Shown here: piece by piece, positions 1-15,608 of the stretch | Position numbering within the stretch: the first letter of the stretch is position 1 | Layout of the letters: the number at the start of each line of letters is the position of its first letter | Origin: Phaffia rhodozyma | Taxonomy: Eukaryota; Basidiomycota; Tremellomycetes; Cystofilobasidiales; Mrakiaceae | Direction of reading: 5' to 3' | Assembly: GCA_014706385.1 (NCBI GenBank) | Contig: JACGZH010000001.1 | Coordinates: forward strand, 62,001 to 126,000 | Length of the DNA: 64,000 nt | Program-made: the position numbers and the translations under genes | The notes under the pieces: generated by a model | Told to the model about the DNA's origin: nothing | Databases searched by the model: none | The model's input: only the letters and a program-made list of their open reading frames with translations

Positions 1-326
1 AGTAGATGATGATACTAGAATTTGACCTGAAACATAGCCACCGTCTTGCAGACAACATGATCAATGATATAAGGAAGAGAAGGCCACTATAAAAAGAAAG
101 CTCTGTAACAACGCCAGAAATGCCGGAGAATATCCACGGCAAGGTAAAACCTTCCGAGCCGTGAGGCTTCAAGTGACGTCACTCGGGACGTCGCTTAAGC
201 CGTTTTACCCTCAAGTCTTTTTCTCTCTCCGTAAAAGGTTTCAACTTGATCAGTCGAAAAGTCTTTTCTTTATTCAAACATCCATCTTAAGAGGAAAAAG
301 ATTCTACTTTGTACTAGCTCAAGGTC
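1..326. other. intergenic, upstream of the acid-phosphatase-like gene
   Basis: No gene seen. It ends at the first ATG of the secreted acid-phosphatase-like gene. Short open frames here do not resemble a protein and overlap the real first exon out of frame. Confidence 0.5.
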
Positions 327-2528
327 ATGTCGTCTTGTATCGTCCTGCTTGCCGTTCTATCATCATTCAGCTCTTTTGCGCTTGGAGGCCCTACTCCCAA
401 CCTTCGGGGACTACCAATTGCTCGTAGACCAGAAATTTCCACGTTCTTTCACAATACCCAGAACGCAAGTGATCCAGAGTTTTATCCTCTTCATCATCTG
501 GCTGGAATCGCTCCATATTTCATCGTACGCTATCTTTCACCGATACAGTCGCCGTTTCCATAGCGCAGAAGCTTATTCATTCTATTCACAGTCTCCAGGA
601 GTCGAGCTAAACCCCTCCCCTCCCGAGGGTTGCATGATTGAGAGTGCTTCGTATCTGTTCCGACACACCGATATGTGAGTCTTCGTTGAGCGAGTCATAT
701 AACATACCCAGCCTCTTCTGATGCCATGCTTCACTCGTTGTTCCTTCTCTGTCTTACAGTTATGCCAACGAGTGAGCTCGGTAGCTTGGAGTATCAGTTT
801 CTACAATGTATACTGAAGTTATCGCTCTCATCTTTCATACAGTTATGACTACGAATATTATCTCGAGCCTTTCCTATCGAAGCTTCTCAACTTCACGGCC
901 AGAGCAGACTTCGCCAATACATCTCTATCCCTCCTCTCCGATTACGTGCCTTTGCTAAACATTACAAATGCAACCTCCCAAGTTTCCGAGGTTACCCCCA
1001 TCGGTCTTGTGAGTATAGACATCACTGTTCAGACTTCCTTAGCGTATTCTGACCTTTGAATTCTACCTTCAAACAGAGCGACGCGGCTGATTTGGGCCGT
1101 ATGTTCTCGTCGTATATTCCCCACCTGGTTCCGACCGACAACTTGACCGCGTTCAAGGTTTGTTCATATATGTTCTTCAATCAAAGCGATAGAAACTATT
1201 GTTCTCACGCCATGATGTGTGCTCGGCTTAGGTCTGGACTGCCTCTGCCGATCGAGACGAAGACACGACTCGAGCTTTTATCTCTGGCTTCGTCAATGAC
1301 ACTTCCTTGATTGAGGTCGTGACTGTAGCCGAAGGCGAGCTACAGGCCGCACAAACTTTGACTCCTCATGTGAGTCCCATAGTTTCAGAGTGACCTCCTG
1401 TGAAATGCAACGATTGAGAAGAGTTATGCCCCTTTCGTTACCGGTAGGATTCCTGCGAGACTTATGATGCTACATCTGAAACGAACGAGTCGACCACTTG
1501 GTTGAACAAGTACGCCTCGCCGATTGTTCAACGACTGAACGCCGAGATACCTGCTTTCAATTTTACTGTTGACGACGTGTACGCGATGCAGCAGCTTTGC
1601 GGTAAGTCTTTGTTTGTCTTGCGTGTCTAAAAGGTTGTCTGACTCAACCTCTGCGCACGTATAGGTTATGATACCGTTATCGGAAACGATACCTCTCCGT
1701 TCTGCACCACCGATGCTTTCACCAATGAGGACTGGCTCGGATTTGAATACGCTAATGAGTGAGTGTTCATTTCTATATCGTTTGGTTTCCACCATGCAAG
1801 GTTATTTTATCGATAGCCCGCTGATCAGAATTGTCGTCTCAGCTTAAAGTACCATTATTCTTTGGGTTACGGTTATCCCGAGTCTCCTTCCCTAGGACTT
1901 CCTTGGGTACTAGCCTCTGTTGACCAGCTCCTCAACATCACGCTATCCTCACCTCTCGCTCCATCCAATACATCGACTACCAACACGACTATTGACATCG
2001 CCTCCCAGCAAAAGCTTTTCCTTTCGTTCACCCACAGAGAAGAGCCCGCCTTCCTGGCCACCGCGTTAGGTATCTTCAACAACTCTGTTGGTATTGCCGG
2101 AAATCTGACTATTGCTGGAGACATCAACAACACGATGAGCACCGAGTCGATTGATAGAGACCGAGCTTGGAAAACCTCGGAGATTCTGCCTTTTTTGGGT
2201 AACGTCGGGCTTGAGTTCCTGAGCTGTCCGTTGAATGGAACTTCTTACATCCGAGTGTGCGTGATCATATTTTCTTACGTTTTTGTTGAACCGGACTCAT
2301 TGTAGCTGATGGCCAAACTGTTGCATTGAATTCAGTCGAGTCAACCAGGCTCCGATTCCTATTCCTGATTGTCAGTCCGGTCCTGGATCGACTTGTCCTA
2401 CCGACGAGTTTATCACCTATATTCAAGGAAGGAAGGATCAGTATGGTGACTTTGTCAAAGCCTGTGCACTTGAGGACCAGAAGAATGCGACCTCTGCTTT
2501 GGGTATCTTCATTGGAGACGTAATCTAG
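327..2528 (+). CDS. secreted histidine acid phosphatase-like protein, active site degenerate
   Basis: Ten exons join in phase to a 510-residue protein: 327-524, 592-674, 760-771, 843-1008, 1077-1157, 1232-1369, 1448-1601, 1665-1758, 1843-2256, 2336-2528. Exon 3 is only 12 bp. The product starts with a hydrophobic signal peptide (MSSCIVLLAVLSSFSSFALG) and has many N-glycosylation sequons. The fold family is branch-2 histidine acid phosphatase (phytase-like): HLAGIAPYF, then PSPPEGCMI just before the active site. The catalytic RHGxRxP is replaced by RHTDIYAND, and the later HD motif reads THREEP, so the nucleophile His is kept but the phosphate-binding Arg and proton-donor Asp are not. It is probably a non-catalytic, wall or secreted protein. 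Its 3' end converges on the Atg27-like gene. Confidence 0.8.
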
Positions 2529-3061
2529 ATAGGGGAACCAAAGAGCTTTATGTGGTTTGCCCTTTAGAACAGATTCATTCCAACACATCATTTTCTGTAG
2601 CATACGTTCTGACCAAACTGAACTCGTTCCTGTCAGTGTATATCTGTTTAATTGTATGGTTTTATCTGTAACGCATCTTCAGAGCATCTCTAATCCATCA
2701 TAACTTCCAATCATTATACATATACCTACTGGATCGGATAGCTTGGGACATAAAAAATCAACTGATCAACATTTGTCTTTCTGAGAACATTGTATGCATA
2801 CGTCTTCCTTATCGAAGAACACCACGAGCAACTCTTTCGGGAACAGAGTGCCTCTATTTTGATTACGGAGGAAAAGATGCACTACAAGTTGACCAATCGA
2901 CCATCAGAAGCCTGGGAAGGGTTTGAGTTTATTACTGGAGTCCTCCACACCCTCGAATCACTAGACAAGGCAGGTGCGTCACTGTAGATACATTGTCAAA
3001 ATATGAATTAGTAAGCTGATCGTTCTGCGAGCCGTGAAAGCGATAGGGTATGTCGAGAAGA
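2529..3061. other. convergent intergenic region
   Basis: Lies between the 3' ends of the phosphatase-like gene (+) and the Atg27-like gene (-). It is A+T-rich and nothing coding could be supported. It presumably holds both 3' UTRs. Confidence 0.5.
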
Positions 3062-4342
3062 TTATGAAAGAAAATGAAAGTCGTAAACGAACCCATCGTC
3101 TTCTTCGTCGCTACTATCAAGCCCGAATCTACCCACGAGCCCCTCTTCTTCATCATCACCTCTTTCATGAGTGGCCAAGTTTCCGTAGTATCCCCCAACA
3201 CCATCCCCTCTATGACTCGATCTCCAAGAGCCCCAAAGACTTCGTCCAGACCCGGATCCCGAGCTCCCTTGTCTTTTAAATGGATTCGAGATTTTTGGAA
3301 GAGACGGAAGAGAAGGAAGCTGATCGAGACCGCGAAGTTGAAGAATAAATCGATTGTATAGGAAGGTGCCGAATAAGTACGCCAGGACGACGGTAATTGC
3401 GCTGAACAAAGAAAACATGTTTCATCAGTTGATTGTATTCTCAATCGATACAAAATATAATAGATCACCAATCGAGCAGGCAGAGGACTAACAGTACGAA
3501 AAAGACGGCGATCGCTCCGAAATCACCTAGTACTCCCGATGCGCCGGCCGAGCTTGAGCAAGCATGACTTGTCTTCCACTCGAAGACGTAGCTACATGAT
3601 TCTTCCTCCTTAGCTCCCACCGGAAGAGCACCTATCAAGACCGGTTTGTTTGATTGAGAGTTGGCTTGATCGGTAGCGGCGCAGACAAAATGGATCAATG
3701 TTGAGATCAATGTATCAGGTGCTGAAGGGCACGGAGCGCCTGAAGTTAGAGTCAATAGCGGCGTGGGTGGCAAGGTTGGTGCAAGAGTAAAATTTCGATT
3801 GAGCGCGCTATATGATGACAGTGTATGATGAGTAAACATGTTTCCCTCGAAGGAAGAGAACGTGAACTGAACACATGAGCAAACATCCTACACGAACCCA
3901 ATAGACCTATCACCTTGAGAAGTTCTGATGACGGCCATCGTGTTATCCGGATCGAAAACTCTCCATAACTCGGCAACTAACGGTCTACAAACGTTCAACA
4001 AAAAGTTTGTTCCGCTCGAGGTTGTCAAGTTGTAATCAAAACTGAGGCGTATGGAAAGAGAAAGCCACAGAAAATGGTGAGCTTTACGATCAGAGATGAT
4101 ACGTGTTTGATCTAATCGATGAGTTCAGGCCTACTTTTCGTTTGAGAGTGAGGATAGATCCCAAACCTGACCATCCTGTGTAATGGAGCACATCAGACCG
4201 AGTTATGTATTGTACAAACGAACGACAAACCCAAGTCAGAACACTTGATGATGAATGTTTGCTTATGGAGAATGATGGCACCATGAGTGAGAAGGAAATA
4301 AACTCGGAACCGTCCCGCAACCCTAACCACGTCTAACAACAT
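3062..4342 (-). CDS. Atg27-like type I membrane protein
   Basis: Inferred exons on the minus strand: 4342-4220 (least sure), 4175-4135, 4111-4103 (9 bp), 4041-3898, 3807-3469, 3401-3062. Phases agree throughout. The lumenal part has Cys residues typical of the Atg27/MRH fold (FLLNVCRPL, APCPSAP, FEWKTSHAC). A long hydrophobic transmembrane helix follows (around FFVLLVLCLLDCAITVV), then the conserved juxtamembrane GTFLYNRFILQLRGLDQLP. The cytosolic tail is Gly/Ser-rich and acidic (EEEGLVGRFGLDSSDEEDD). Family members act in vesicle traffic between Golgi, endosome and phagophore. The N-terminal exon and signal peptide are uncertain, and intron 1 would be only 44 bp. A related MRH-type Golgi receptor is the main alternative. 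Confidence 0.6.
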
Positions 4343-4421
4343 CACCTGTAGCAACATCTACTGCCAGCTAGCCAGTACGTCAAAGTCGACGACATCAAAA
4401 ACTATCTCCGCTGCAATTGAT

Positions 4422-5138
4422 ATGACGAAAGAACCTTCATACTCCCTCTGGCTGACGCCTTCGAAATCTCTTGCTTCTGATACCTTCCGAACTCTGATCA
4501 GCTCTCTTCCTGGCCCTCGGTTTCCGGCACATGCTACACTCCTCGGATCCGCACCACACGGAACATCCCTCGAAGATGTCATGAAGGGAGTCGAAGATGC
4601 GTTGGCAGAGTGGAGAAACTCAATCAAGGATAGGCACAAGAATGAACTGACAGTAAGGTTCAAGGATGTACGGAGAGGCGAAGAGTATTTTCGATGTGTG
4701 TTGGTTGCTTTGGAAGGTTCGTGTCAGCCTGAAGTGTTTGTTCAACGGATGTTCATCTAAACTGTGACTGTCATTCTTCATGGGGTGTCATACAATACAG
4801 AGCATCCTGATCTTATGCTTTTCCACGATCTAACGCTCAAGTTCCTGCCTTCACCATCCGAACGGCCGGTGTACTTTCCTCATATTTCGCTGTTGTACTC
4901 CGACATCTCTCTCGAAGACCGCCAGATCATTGTGGACGAGCTTTACCGATCCAAAAGAGTGCGCTCGATGCCTTGTGGAGGAATAGCTCTCGTCAGCTCA
5001 CCCAGCATCTTGGGAGATTCCGAAGCGGAACAGAGTGAGACACTGATAGAAACGGTCTCCTTCGACAGAGTGAGCATCTGTGTTACGAAGGGGATTGAGC
5101 CAGAAGCCTGGAAACCAGTGGGCGAAGTCTTGGTCTGA
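4422..5138 (+). CDS. 2H-family cyclic phosphodiesterase
   Basis: Two exons, 4422-4716 and 4801-5138, give 210 residues. Two HxT/Sx motifs of the 2H phosphoesterase fold are visible: HATLLG near residue 38 and HISLLYSD near residue 130. The size and spacing fit fungal cyclic nucleotide phosphodiesterases of the CPD1 type, which open ADP-ribose 1'',2''-cyclic phosphate left over from tRNA splicing. Exon 1 is cut after GAA-G and the acceptor is AATACAG, restoring frame as EHPDLMLFHDL. The start ATG lies about 80 bp from the 5' end of the divergent Atg27-like gene, so the two probably share a short promoter. Confidence 0.75.
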
Positions 5139-5360
5139 GCGTGTCTCTGTAGATACTTTCATACAAATGTCTTGATGTCCGGTCTATGATCCTACACCAG
5201 CGGATACGATGTGCGAATGCGATTGATGATAATGATGATGATGCGGACCACATTTGGCAGCTTGGCTTAGTCAGCAGAATTCTCAAATTCATATCATTCG
5301 AATCCGCATGGAAAACGTAGACAGTTCACCATCCTACACCTCTTCACTCAGAGCCACATC

Positions 5361-7424
<2,064 letters not shown>

Positions 7425-7784
7425 GCGGGTTTAGATGCGTTCAGACACCTCTCCTCCTCCTTTTCTCATCAAGTATATACGCTTGATGTTGTTATCAAAT
7501 CAAACATAATTTTTGACTTATCAATTGACGATCGAGAAGGCGGTCCATAACAGTCATGTATATTGCAACGAATAAAAAAGATGATGAACATCAGACTTGA
7601 GGTGATGGAGATTTCGAGACTAACAATTGTCTAGCCCTCAAACGGACGTTGAGAGAGACCGGGTATGACTCTGACACAAAGTAAAGAGGAACCCTCGAGA
7701 AGAGAACAGACGAGCAGAGTATGTATATAGAGAGAACACAGGAAGAGACTAAAAAAAACTCTAAGAAACGATCGTTGTCTTGCT
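7425..7784. other. convergent intergenic region MetAP2/crtI
   Basis: 360 bp between two facing stop codons. No coding signal seen; expected to contain both polyadenylation regions. Confidence 0.5.
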
Positions 7785-10611
7785 TCAGAAAGCAAGAACA
7801 CCAACGGATCGAGCGATCACGGCCCCAATCAACAACACCAAAAGGTATACCCATCTCTCCAAATCCATGAACTTCAGCTGGACCTGAGAATCGATACCCG
7901 TTCCATTTGATTTGAGAGGTTTTCCATATGGTACGGAGAGTGACATATTGGGATCTGGAGCTGGGGATCGGTCAAAGGATTCGAGAACTTGGTTGGCAGT
8001 TAACTTGGCTCCAGCCAAGACGATGGGAACCCCAGTTCCGGGATGAGTCGAAGCCCCGACAAAGAACAACTTGTCATACTTGGGATGTCTGGTGCTCGGC
8101 CTGAAACCAAGAACTTGCATAAAGTTGTGAGCCAGTCCCAAGATGCTTCCGTCCTTGAGGTTAAATTCTTTCTCCCAAGAGGGAGCATCGTGAACCTTCT
8201 CTGCCACAATCATTTTTTCAAAGTCGGGAAGTCCAAGCTTGGCGGAAAGCGTTTGGATCACAAACTTCCTTGCCCGAGCAACAAGCTTGTTGTAATCTTG
8301 AGGGTTCGAAGCGTCGATATGGCCACACGGCTAAGGGGGGTTCGATATAGTATGTTTGAGAATCGAGACATCATGGCGGGCGAAAAACGAAAGTACAGAG
8401 AATAGCACATACCACAAGAATGACGATAGCATCTTTGCCTTCGGGAGCGGCAGAAGGATCGATTCGCGAGGGAACGTTCACGTAAAAGGAAGGATCGGCT
8501 GGGAGACCCAACTCCTCGAAGATTGTGTCGAATGATCCCTTGAAGTCCTCGGCCAAGAAGATATCTAGATAAAGTGTAAAAATAAACTTCAGCCTCTGCA
8601 CTTACGATTTTGAAAGAGGATTTCGCGGGATGGACTACGCACTGTGTCCGCCCAGACCGTCCACGATTCGGTCCATGCTCCAGTAGAAGCTCAAACTACT
8701 GCAACTTCCCTTGAGCTTCTTTCCACCAACTAAGTCAGCCCACCAACTTCTCTTGACTTCACCCAGTTGGCCAATCTTGTTTCTGGCATCGTCAGGAATC
8801 AAGTGCTCGGAGGCGTAAACGAGGTCAGCATTGACAATCACAACATCGGCGTGATGTTCCTCGCCGGATTCAAGTCGAACACCAGTCGCTCGGTCCTTGG
8901 CAGGAGAGAGAAGAACCTGGGAAACTGGAGCGTTGAAATTGAACTTGGCTGAGGGATTGTTGCGCTTGACGATCTGAAGAAGAGTATTAGGAACCCTATT
9001 GGAGAAAGCGTGCGTTGATACGATTTTCTGTCAGTAATTGTTAATTCTCTGAAGCGGAAAGAACCAAACATAAGGATCAGGATGAGCACGAACTGCCAAA
9101 AGCCTCCTCTCGGATACCAGATGCCCTCGGTCAATTCGGTGTATTGGAGCAAGGAATATGTTCCGGGCGCACTGTATGGGCTTTGACCCATGTACATCAC
9201 TGCAAACGAGAAGACTCTTCGTAATCTGTCGGTCTTGAAATATCGACAAACTCTTGTCCAGATAGACTGGTGATATTGACAACACACTATCGATAGTCAA
9301 AAAAAGGCCATGTGAAACGAATATGTTTGGCAGATGTCACTGACCTCGAAGGGGTGAAGAGCCAGGATTTGGCCAATGAACTGTAGCCGTAAGAATGCTG
9401 CGAAGCCAGGGAAGTTCTTCTGCAGGACGTGAACGACAGCAAGCTCGTAATGTCTGTGGGCCTATAGACCGTAATGCGATGGAGTCAGAACCACCACTTG
9501 GTCATGAGTGAGATGACAAACATTCACGAACTTCTTGGATAAACGACAAGAACCGATCAAATCCATCTTTGCCTTCAAAACGCTCGACTTCCCGCTTGAG
9601 CAACGCCATGTCGGTTGAAAGAGTGAAAGTCTCTTCCTGAACGGTGAAAATGGTTGTAGGATGTCAGTGGTCTTGGAAAGAGGAATGATATCGAGCCTAC
9701 GAGGGTACATACATCGTGGAAGTGGCAAACATAGTTGGGTTCACCTTATATTTGTTTTGAAAGAAAAGGAAATGAGAGGAGGATGAGCAACCAAGACGAT
9801 TCTGAAGATACAAGCTCTAGACATACACTTGATGAGATCGACCCAATCTTCCATCTTCTCTCCCAAATCTTCGAATGTCTGCTTGAAGAGATCTGGCAAG
9901 AGCAGCAAACTGGGCCCCTGGAAGGCCAAGCATTAAAGTTGAGGTCAGTCTTTTGATATTGTGTTGAGAGACAGCGCAAGAGAGTATTCTAACCTGATCG
10001 AATCGCTGTTAAATCGGAGGGTCGAGACGGAGAGAGAGAGAAAAGGCCGCTGGGTTAGTATTGGAGAAATGAACGATGCTCTTGCCTGATGATCGGAGGA
10101 ACTGACATAACCATCTCGCTCGATTAAAGAGCATCGACCTCCGGAGTAGTCGTTCTAAGGTTGACAAGCGGGTATTAGCGATGTGGACGAATGATGAGAG
10201 GGAAAAGAAAGAGGTGGGACACAATAAGAATAGCGGGTCGATCAGTTTTGTACGATCTCGATTCCATATTTGACCGATGTGAGGTACATTTCATGAGTGA
10301 GCGAGGAAGCATACCTTCTCGAACACCGTGACCTGGAAACCTTCTTTAGCAAGACGAGCGGCAGTGGCGATTCCACCGATACCACATCCTAACAAGTAGG
10401 AACGGAAAGAGTAACGAGTAAGCAAAAGCAACAAGTGATCAAGAGAATGTTAGCTGATACGGATTAAACTAGGAGAACCATTCGGAAACAAGGTTTGAAT
10501 CAAATGGAAAACCCATCAATCAAGTGATGGGTATATGCTTCAAAAGGTGATGGCCTGACACTCACCCACGATGATAGCTGTGGGTTTATCCTGATCTTGT
10601 TCTTTTCCCAT
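7785..10611 (-). CDS. crtI: phytoene desaturase (carotenoid synthesis)
   Basis: Twelve exons on the minus strand: 10611-10566, 10388-10315, 10154-10107, 10005-9994 (12 bp), 9917-9827, 9744-9713, 9636-9532, 9461-9345, 9266-9094, 8995-8643, 8564-8413, 8330-7785. They sum to 1,749 bp, or 582 residues, and I recognise the product as X. dendrorhous CrtI. The N-terminus carries the FAD-binding dinucleotide motif (IIVGCGIGGIATA). The C-terminal part has the CrtI signature around FVGASTHPGTGVPIVLAGAK, and a hydrophobic anchor follows near the end (VYLLVLLIGAVIA). The enzyme desaturates phytoene to lycopene and can continue to dehydrolycopene; lycopene feeds beta-carotene and astaxanthin. The gene converges with MetAP2 and its promoter lies against the 3' end of histone H3. 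Confidence 0.98.
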
Positions 10612-11020
10612 CGAGTATAGATACTAGAGTTATGTGTCAAGTTAGATTCGGCGAGGGTGGAAGAGGTGGAAGAGAAGTGCAAACAAGAACGAAGAACGAG
10701 AAGTTTGATCGCCGAACAAAAATCAAGGTGTTCGGCCATCTCGCCCAATTTTGGCCGATCGACGATGTTGATACGATCTATGCCCAGTCATTCATCTCGA
10801 TCGGCCGTCTGATCTTATCGTCGCTTATATCAGCAATGTCACGTGCTGTACGCTCACGTGTCTTTTGTGTAACTTGCTGTTATCTTGTCGGCAATCATTT
10901 TAATGTGATGTTTCAGAGAATGGATGGATAAATTGATTATATAACGATATTGGTACAGGGTTGTACAACTGGCAACTGATCCAGGAAACACTACTACTTC
11001 TCCTCTCTACGGACAGACGC
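10612..11020 (-). promoter_or_regulatory. crtI promoter with paired CACGTG boxes
   Basis: About 410 bp between the crtI start and the H3 stop. Two perfect CACGTG palindromes (E-boxes) lie at 10840-10845 and 10855-10860, 15 bp apart and roughly 230-245 bp upstream of the crtI ATG. Such boxes are bound by bHLH factors, including the SREBP class. Function here is inferred. Confidence 0.5.
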
Positions 11021-12655
<1,635 letters not shown>

Positions 12656-13135
12656 AATCTGTCTCTTGACAATCCCGTATCATTTCTTTCTTTTCAAAGG
12701 GGTTTTTACCTTCCTCTTTTTTTTCTGCCTTTTTTTCTTTTTCTTTTTGACCGGCACGTCGAGGGCTTGTATGTAATTCCTAGACTGTACTTTTATCAAT
12801 GATCCTGCTGCCTTTTGAAACTTGGATTTTAAGAAATGACGATTGAGAAACTGAAGAAAATGATCAAAAATATACACGAACCGCTGTAATCACATCTGAC
12901 GACATCTGGCGGCTGCGATTTCAACGAAAAGCGATCCGGATGACTTTCCTTTTTTCACTCGTAGACTATCATCCAGCTCTTCAACGTTCCGTGGCTCTCA
13001 TCTGCTTGAGTCATGATCACTGCCAGTCACATCGCTTGCCTTCCTTCCTCCATCCTTCACACTAGTGCTATCGCGTCTCTTGTCCTAATCTGATCCCGCT
13101 GTCGACACGAATCAATTTTTCTCCAGGACTAAACA
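12656..13135. other. intergenic region downstream of H4
   Basis: The H4 3' region has long T-rich tracts near 12690-12750, and the rest leads to the next ATG. No gene was found. Confidence 0.5.
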
Positions 13136-14527
13136 ATGCGGACCGATTCACCCTCTTTGCCAAAGCCTAACAAAGCGCTCGCTGCCGCGTTTCTTGCTCA
13201 TCAAGTCGAAGAGCTTCAACAACAGATACAAGATATAAACGTGGGTTCTAATTATTCTAGTCCGCCAAGTTTCCAGGATCGCCACAGTGGCTCGAGAACA
13301 AGGGGCTCTGATAGAGCAGGCCTTCTCCTCATTCCTGGAGGTACCAGGGGAGGGAGAGGAAGTCGTCATGGAAGTGATTCAACCAGACCGTCAGGTAGAC
13401 AAGAAGACGGTGTGCCTGGGAAAACGACTCGCATAATAGATACATCATACACCAAGTCACCACAGCTTCCTCCTTCTCCCAGTATCCTCCTTCGAAATCC
13501 CAAAGGCGTATCGGCATCTACCTCGGTTTCTATTCCAGGCTCGAGCGTTTCTCCTCAGATTCGAGGTTTCCCCTTGCCTGCGGTCACAGCTTCATCCACA
13601 ATGTCCATGCCTCCTGGTAATGGGCCAGTTGTGGTTGATGGGAGTGCGCTTATTTGGGCTTTGCCCAGTGTAAAGAGAATTTTGGCTCGCAGAGAAAGAG
13701 AAATCATCATTCCTGCTGAGGGTAAGCCCATGCCATTTGCTTAATATGGTGTTCCCCAATATCTCTGTCTCCCTATCTGACTTGTGACACTGGTTTATTA
13801 TCTTTCTTTCTTTCCTTATCATTCATGATGGCCCATCTGTTATCAAACTCTAGTCCTTCATACACTCGACCTTCTCAAAAAAGGTTCCTCTGCCCTCCCC
13901 CAAGCCGTTCGTATCGCCACTCGATTCGTAGAAACTCATCTATCCATCTCCAACTCCATAAATCCGTCGCATCAATCATTTCGTGGGCTTCGGGTCGCTC
14001 GTCCTTCTGAGCGAACCGATGTGCCAGATATCGCTTGCTCGGATGATACTCCGCCCATGGACAATTGGCTTCGGTCTATCATAGGCACTGTTCTTTACTT
14101 GGCTCAACCTCCGGCTTCTTCATCAATTGCATCATCATCATCAATACCATCGTCGTCATCTTCAAAACCTATTCTGCTCATTTCATCTCCTCTTGCGGGC
14201 GAATCACTAGGCACGGACGAAGACGGAGGATTCGAATCGGACAAGTATGATCATACAGTCCGTGCATCGGGTGAAGATGTGGGGCCGGCTGCGGAAAAAT
14301 ACGGGGTCGAGACATTTTGGATTGCACCTTCTCTTATCAGTAGATCTGGGTTCGGTGGTGGCAACGGTAGAGGTGGAGGAGGAAGAGGAGGCTGTGGGTT
14401 TGATGGTGGGGGCGAAGGTAGAGGTAGAGGCAGAGGCGGAGGAAGAGCAAGGGGCAGAGATCACAGAAGTCGAAACGAAGCACTTCAGGAGCCTCCCAAG
14501 ATCGTCCTCCTCAAACGGCCAGCCTAA
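13136..14527 (+). CDS. PIN-domain protein with RGG tail
   Basis: Two exons, 13136-13721 and 13854-14527, give 419 residues. The N-terminus has a short helix (VEELQQQIQDI) followed by a low-complexity Ser/Gly/Arg region. From about residue 167 a PIN-like nuclease domain is visible: VVVDGSALIWALPSVKRIL, IIIPAEVLHTLDLLKKG and RIATRFVE, with acidic residues at the expected places. The C-terminus (about residues 350-410) is Gly/Arg-rich with RGRGRG repeats, typical of RNA-binding tails. Similar PIN proteins act in RNA decay or surveillance (SMG6/EST1 relatives), but I cannot assign the exact orthologue. The acceptor at 13853 restores the reading frame across the PIN motif. Confidence 0.65.
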
Positions 14528-15608
14528 GGAGCACTGCCTGACAAAAAAAAATTCTACTCGTCTCGAACTCTTTCATCCTGTAGAGGAAAAGAGTCATTCT
14601 ACTCACTTGACCTCATTGGAGTCAGGGAAAACAGAATAAGAGTTGTGTCCTCATCGCCAACTATTCTTTTCAATTTCAGATCCTGTACTTTCGTACTGTA
14701 TCAGACGCTTCAGCAGCAGTCAAGCCACGTTCCATCCGCCGTTATTCTATTCAGAATCAGGGCGGTCTGTTGTGTCTATTGTCATGATTCTCAGTAAAGC
14801 TTGGTCATAACGCGACAGTACGGAAGTCAAACACAAAGACCGAATGAGAGATACAATTTCAATCAATTTCAGTGTATCGTTTCTTAGGTGATAAAGAACA
14901 CAGCATATGTTTGCATCCATCTATGATCGAATATTCGTTCAATGAATATATATACCTCATTGCACAGAACCGAGTGGTATGTCAGAAGACGAACTGTTTC
15001 TGACTGCACGTACTTTCTCGAAAACGTGGCAGACAAAGGAAAAAACAGCAAAAGTTTTATACTCAAAGTAGAGTGGAAAGAAATTCTAGAAGTCTCAGCA
15101 TTTGGTGCGCACTCCGTGACATCGTTAGTAAAAGGCGAATGATGTATAACGTAAGAGGTGGGCATCGCTGGACGAAAATGATGGTTTGAGGCCTGAACCA
15201 GTACATGCAAGTTTCGATACCGTTTGATTATGTAAGACCCTTTTGCAAACACTTTGTATAATCTCTACATTCACGAGATTGTTCCCCATAGTGACGCTCG
15301 ATAAAGGAAATAACATAACACGAAATAGAGAGCATTAGGTGCAAACACGACTGACGGTGAGGACTAAGATGTAAGATTGGCTCAACCTTGACCGTTCACC
15401 CTAGTTCGTCGGGATCAAAGCAAAATGTCCGAAAAGATATGGATACAATTAGCCGCGGCTATAGAAAGTCGACCAAGATGCGGGGTGATCAAACATCATC
15501 GTCACCGATACATCCATACCCTCAACCATGATCACATTGACTAGTTTGAATAACTCGGTCGAGTCGCTTCTACTTACAGAAACGACAACAACAGTCAGCA
15601 GCACAAAG
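14528..15608. other. gene-poor intergenic region
   Basis: About 1.1 kb, A+T-rich in its middle part. Open frames on both strands here have no recognisable family signal and do not join into a sensible multi-exon model. I see no RNA gene. Confidence 0.5.

Noticed and set aside
14247..14639. Glu/Val-rich plus-strand frame overlapping the RGG tail
   Set aside because: Out-of-frame shadow of the Gly/Arg repeats of the PIN-domain protein.
14884..15252. 122-codon minus-strand open frame
   Set aside because: No family signal, no coherent partner exons, composition like non-coding A+T-rich sequence.
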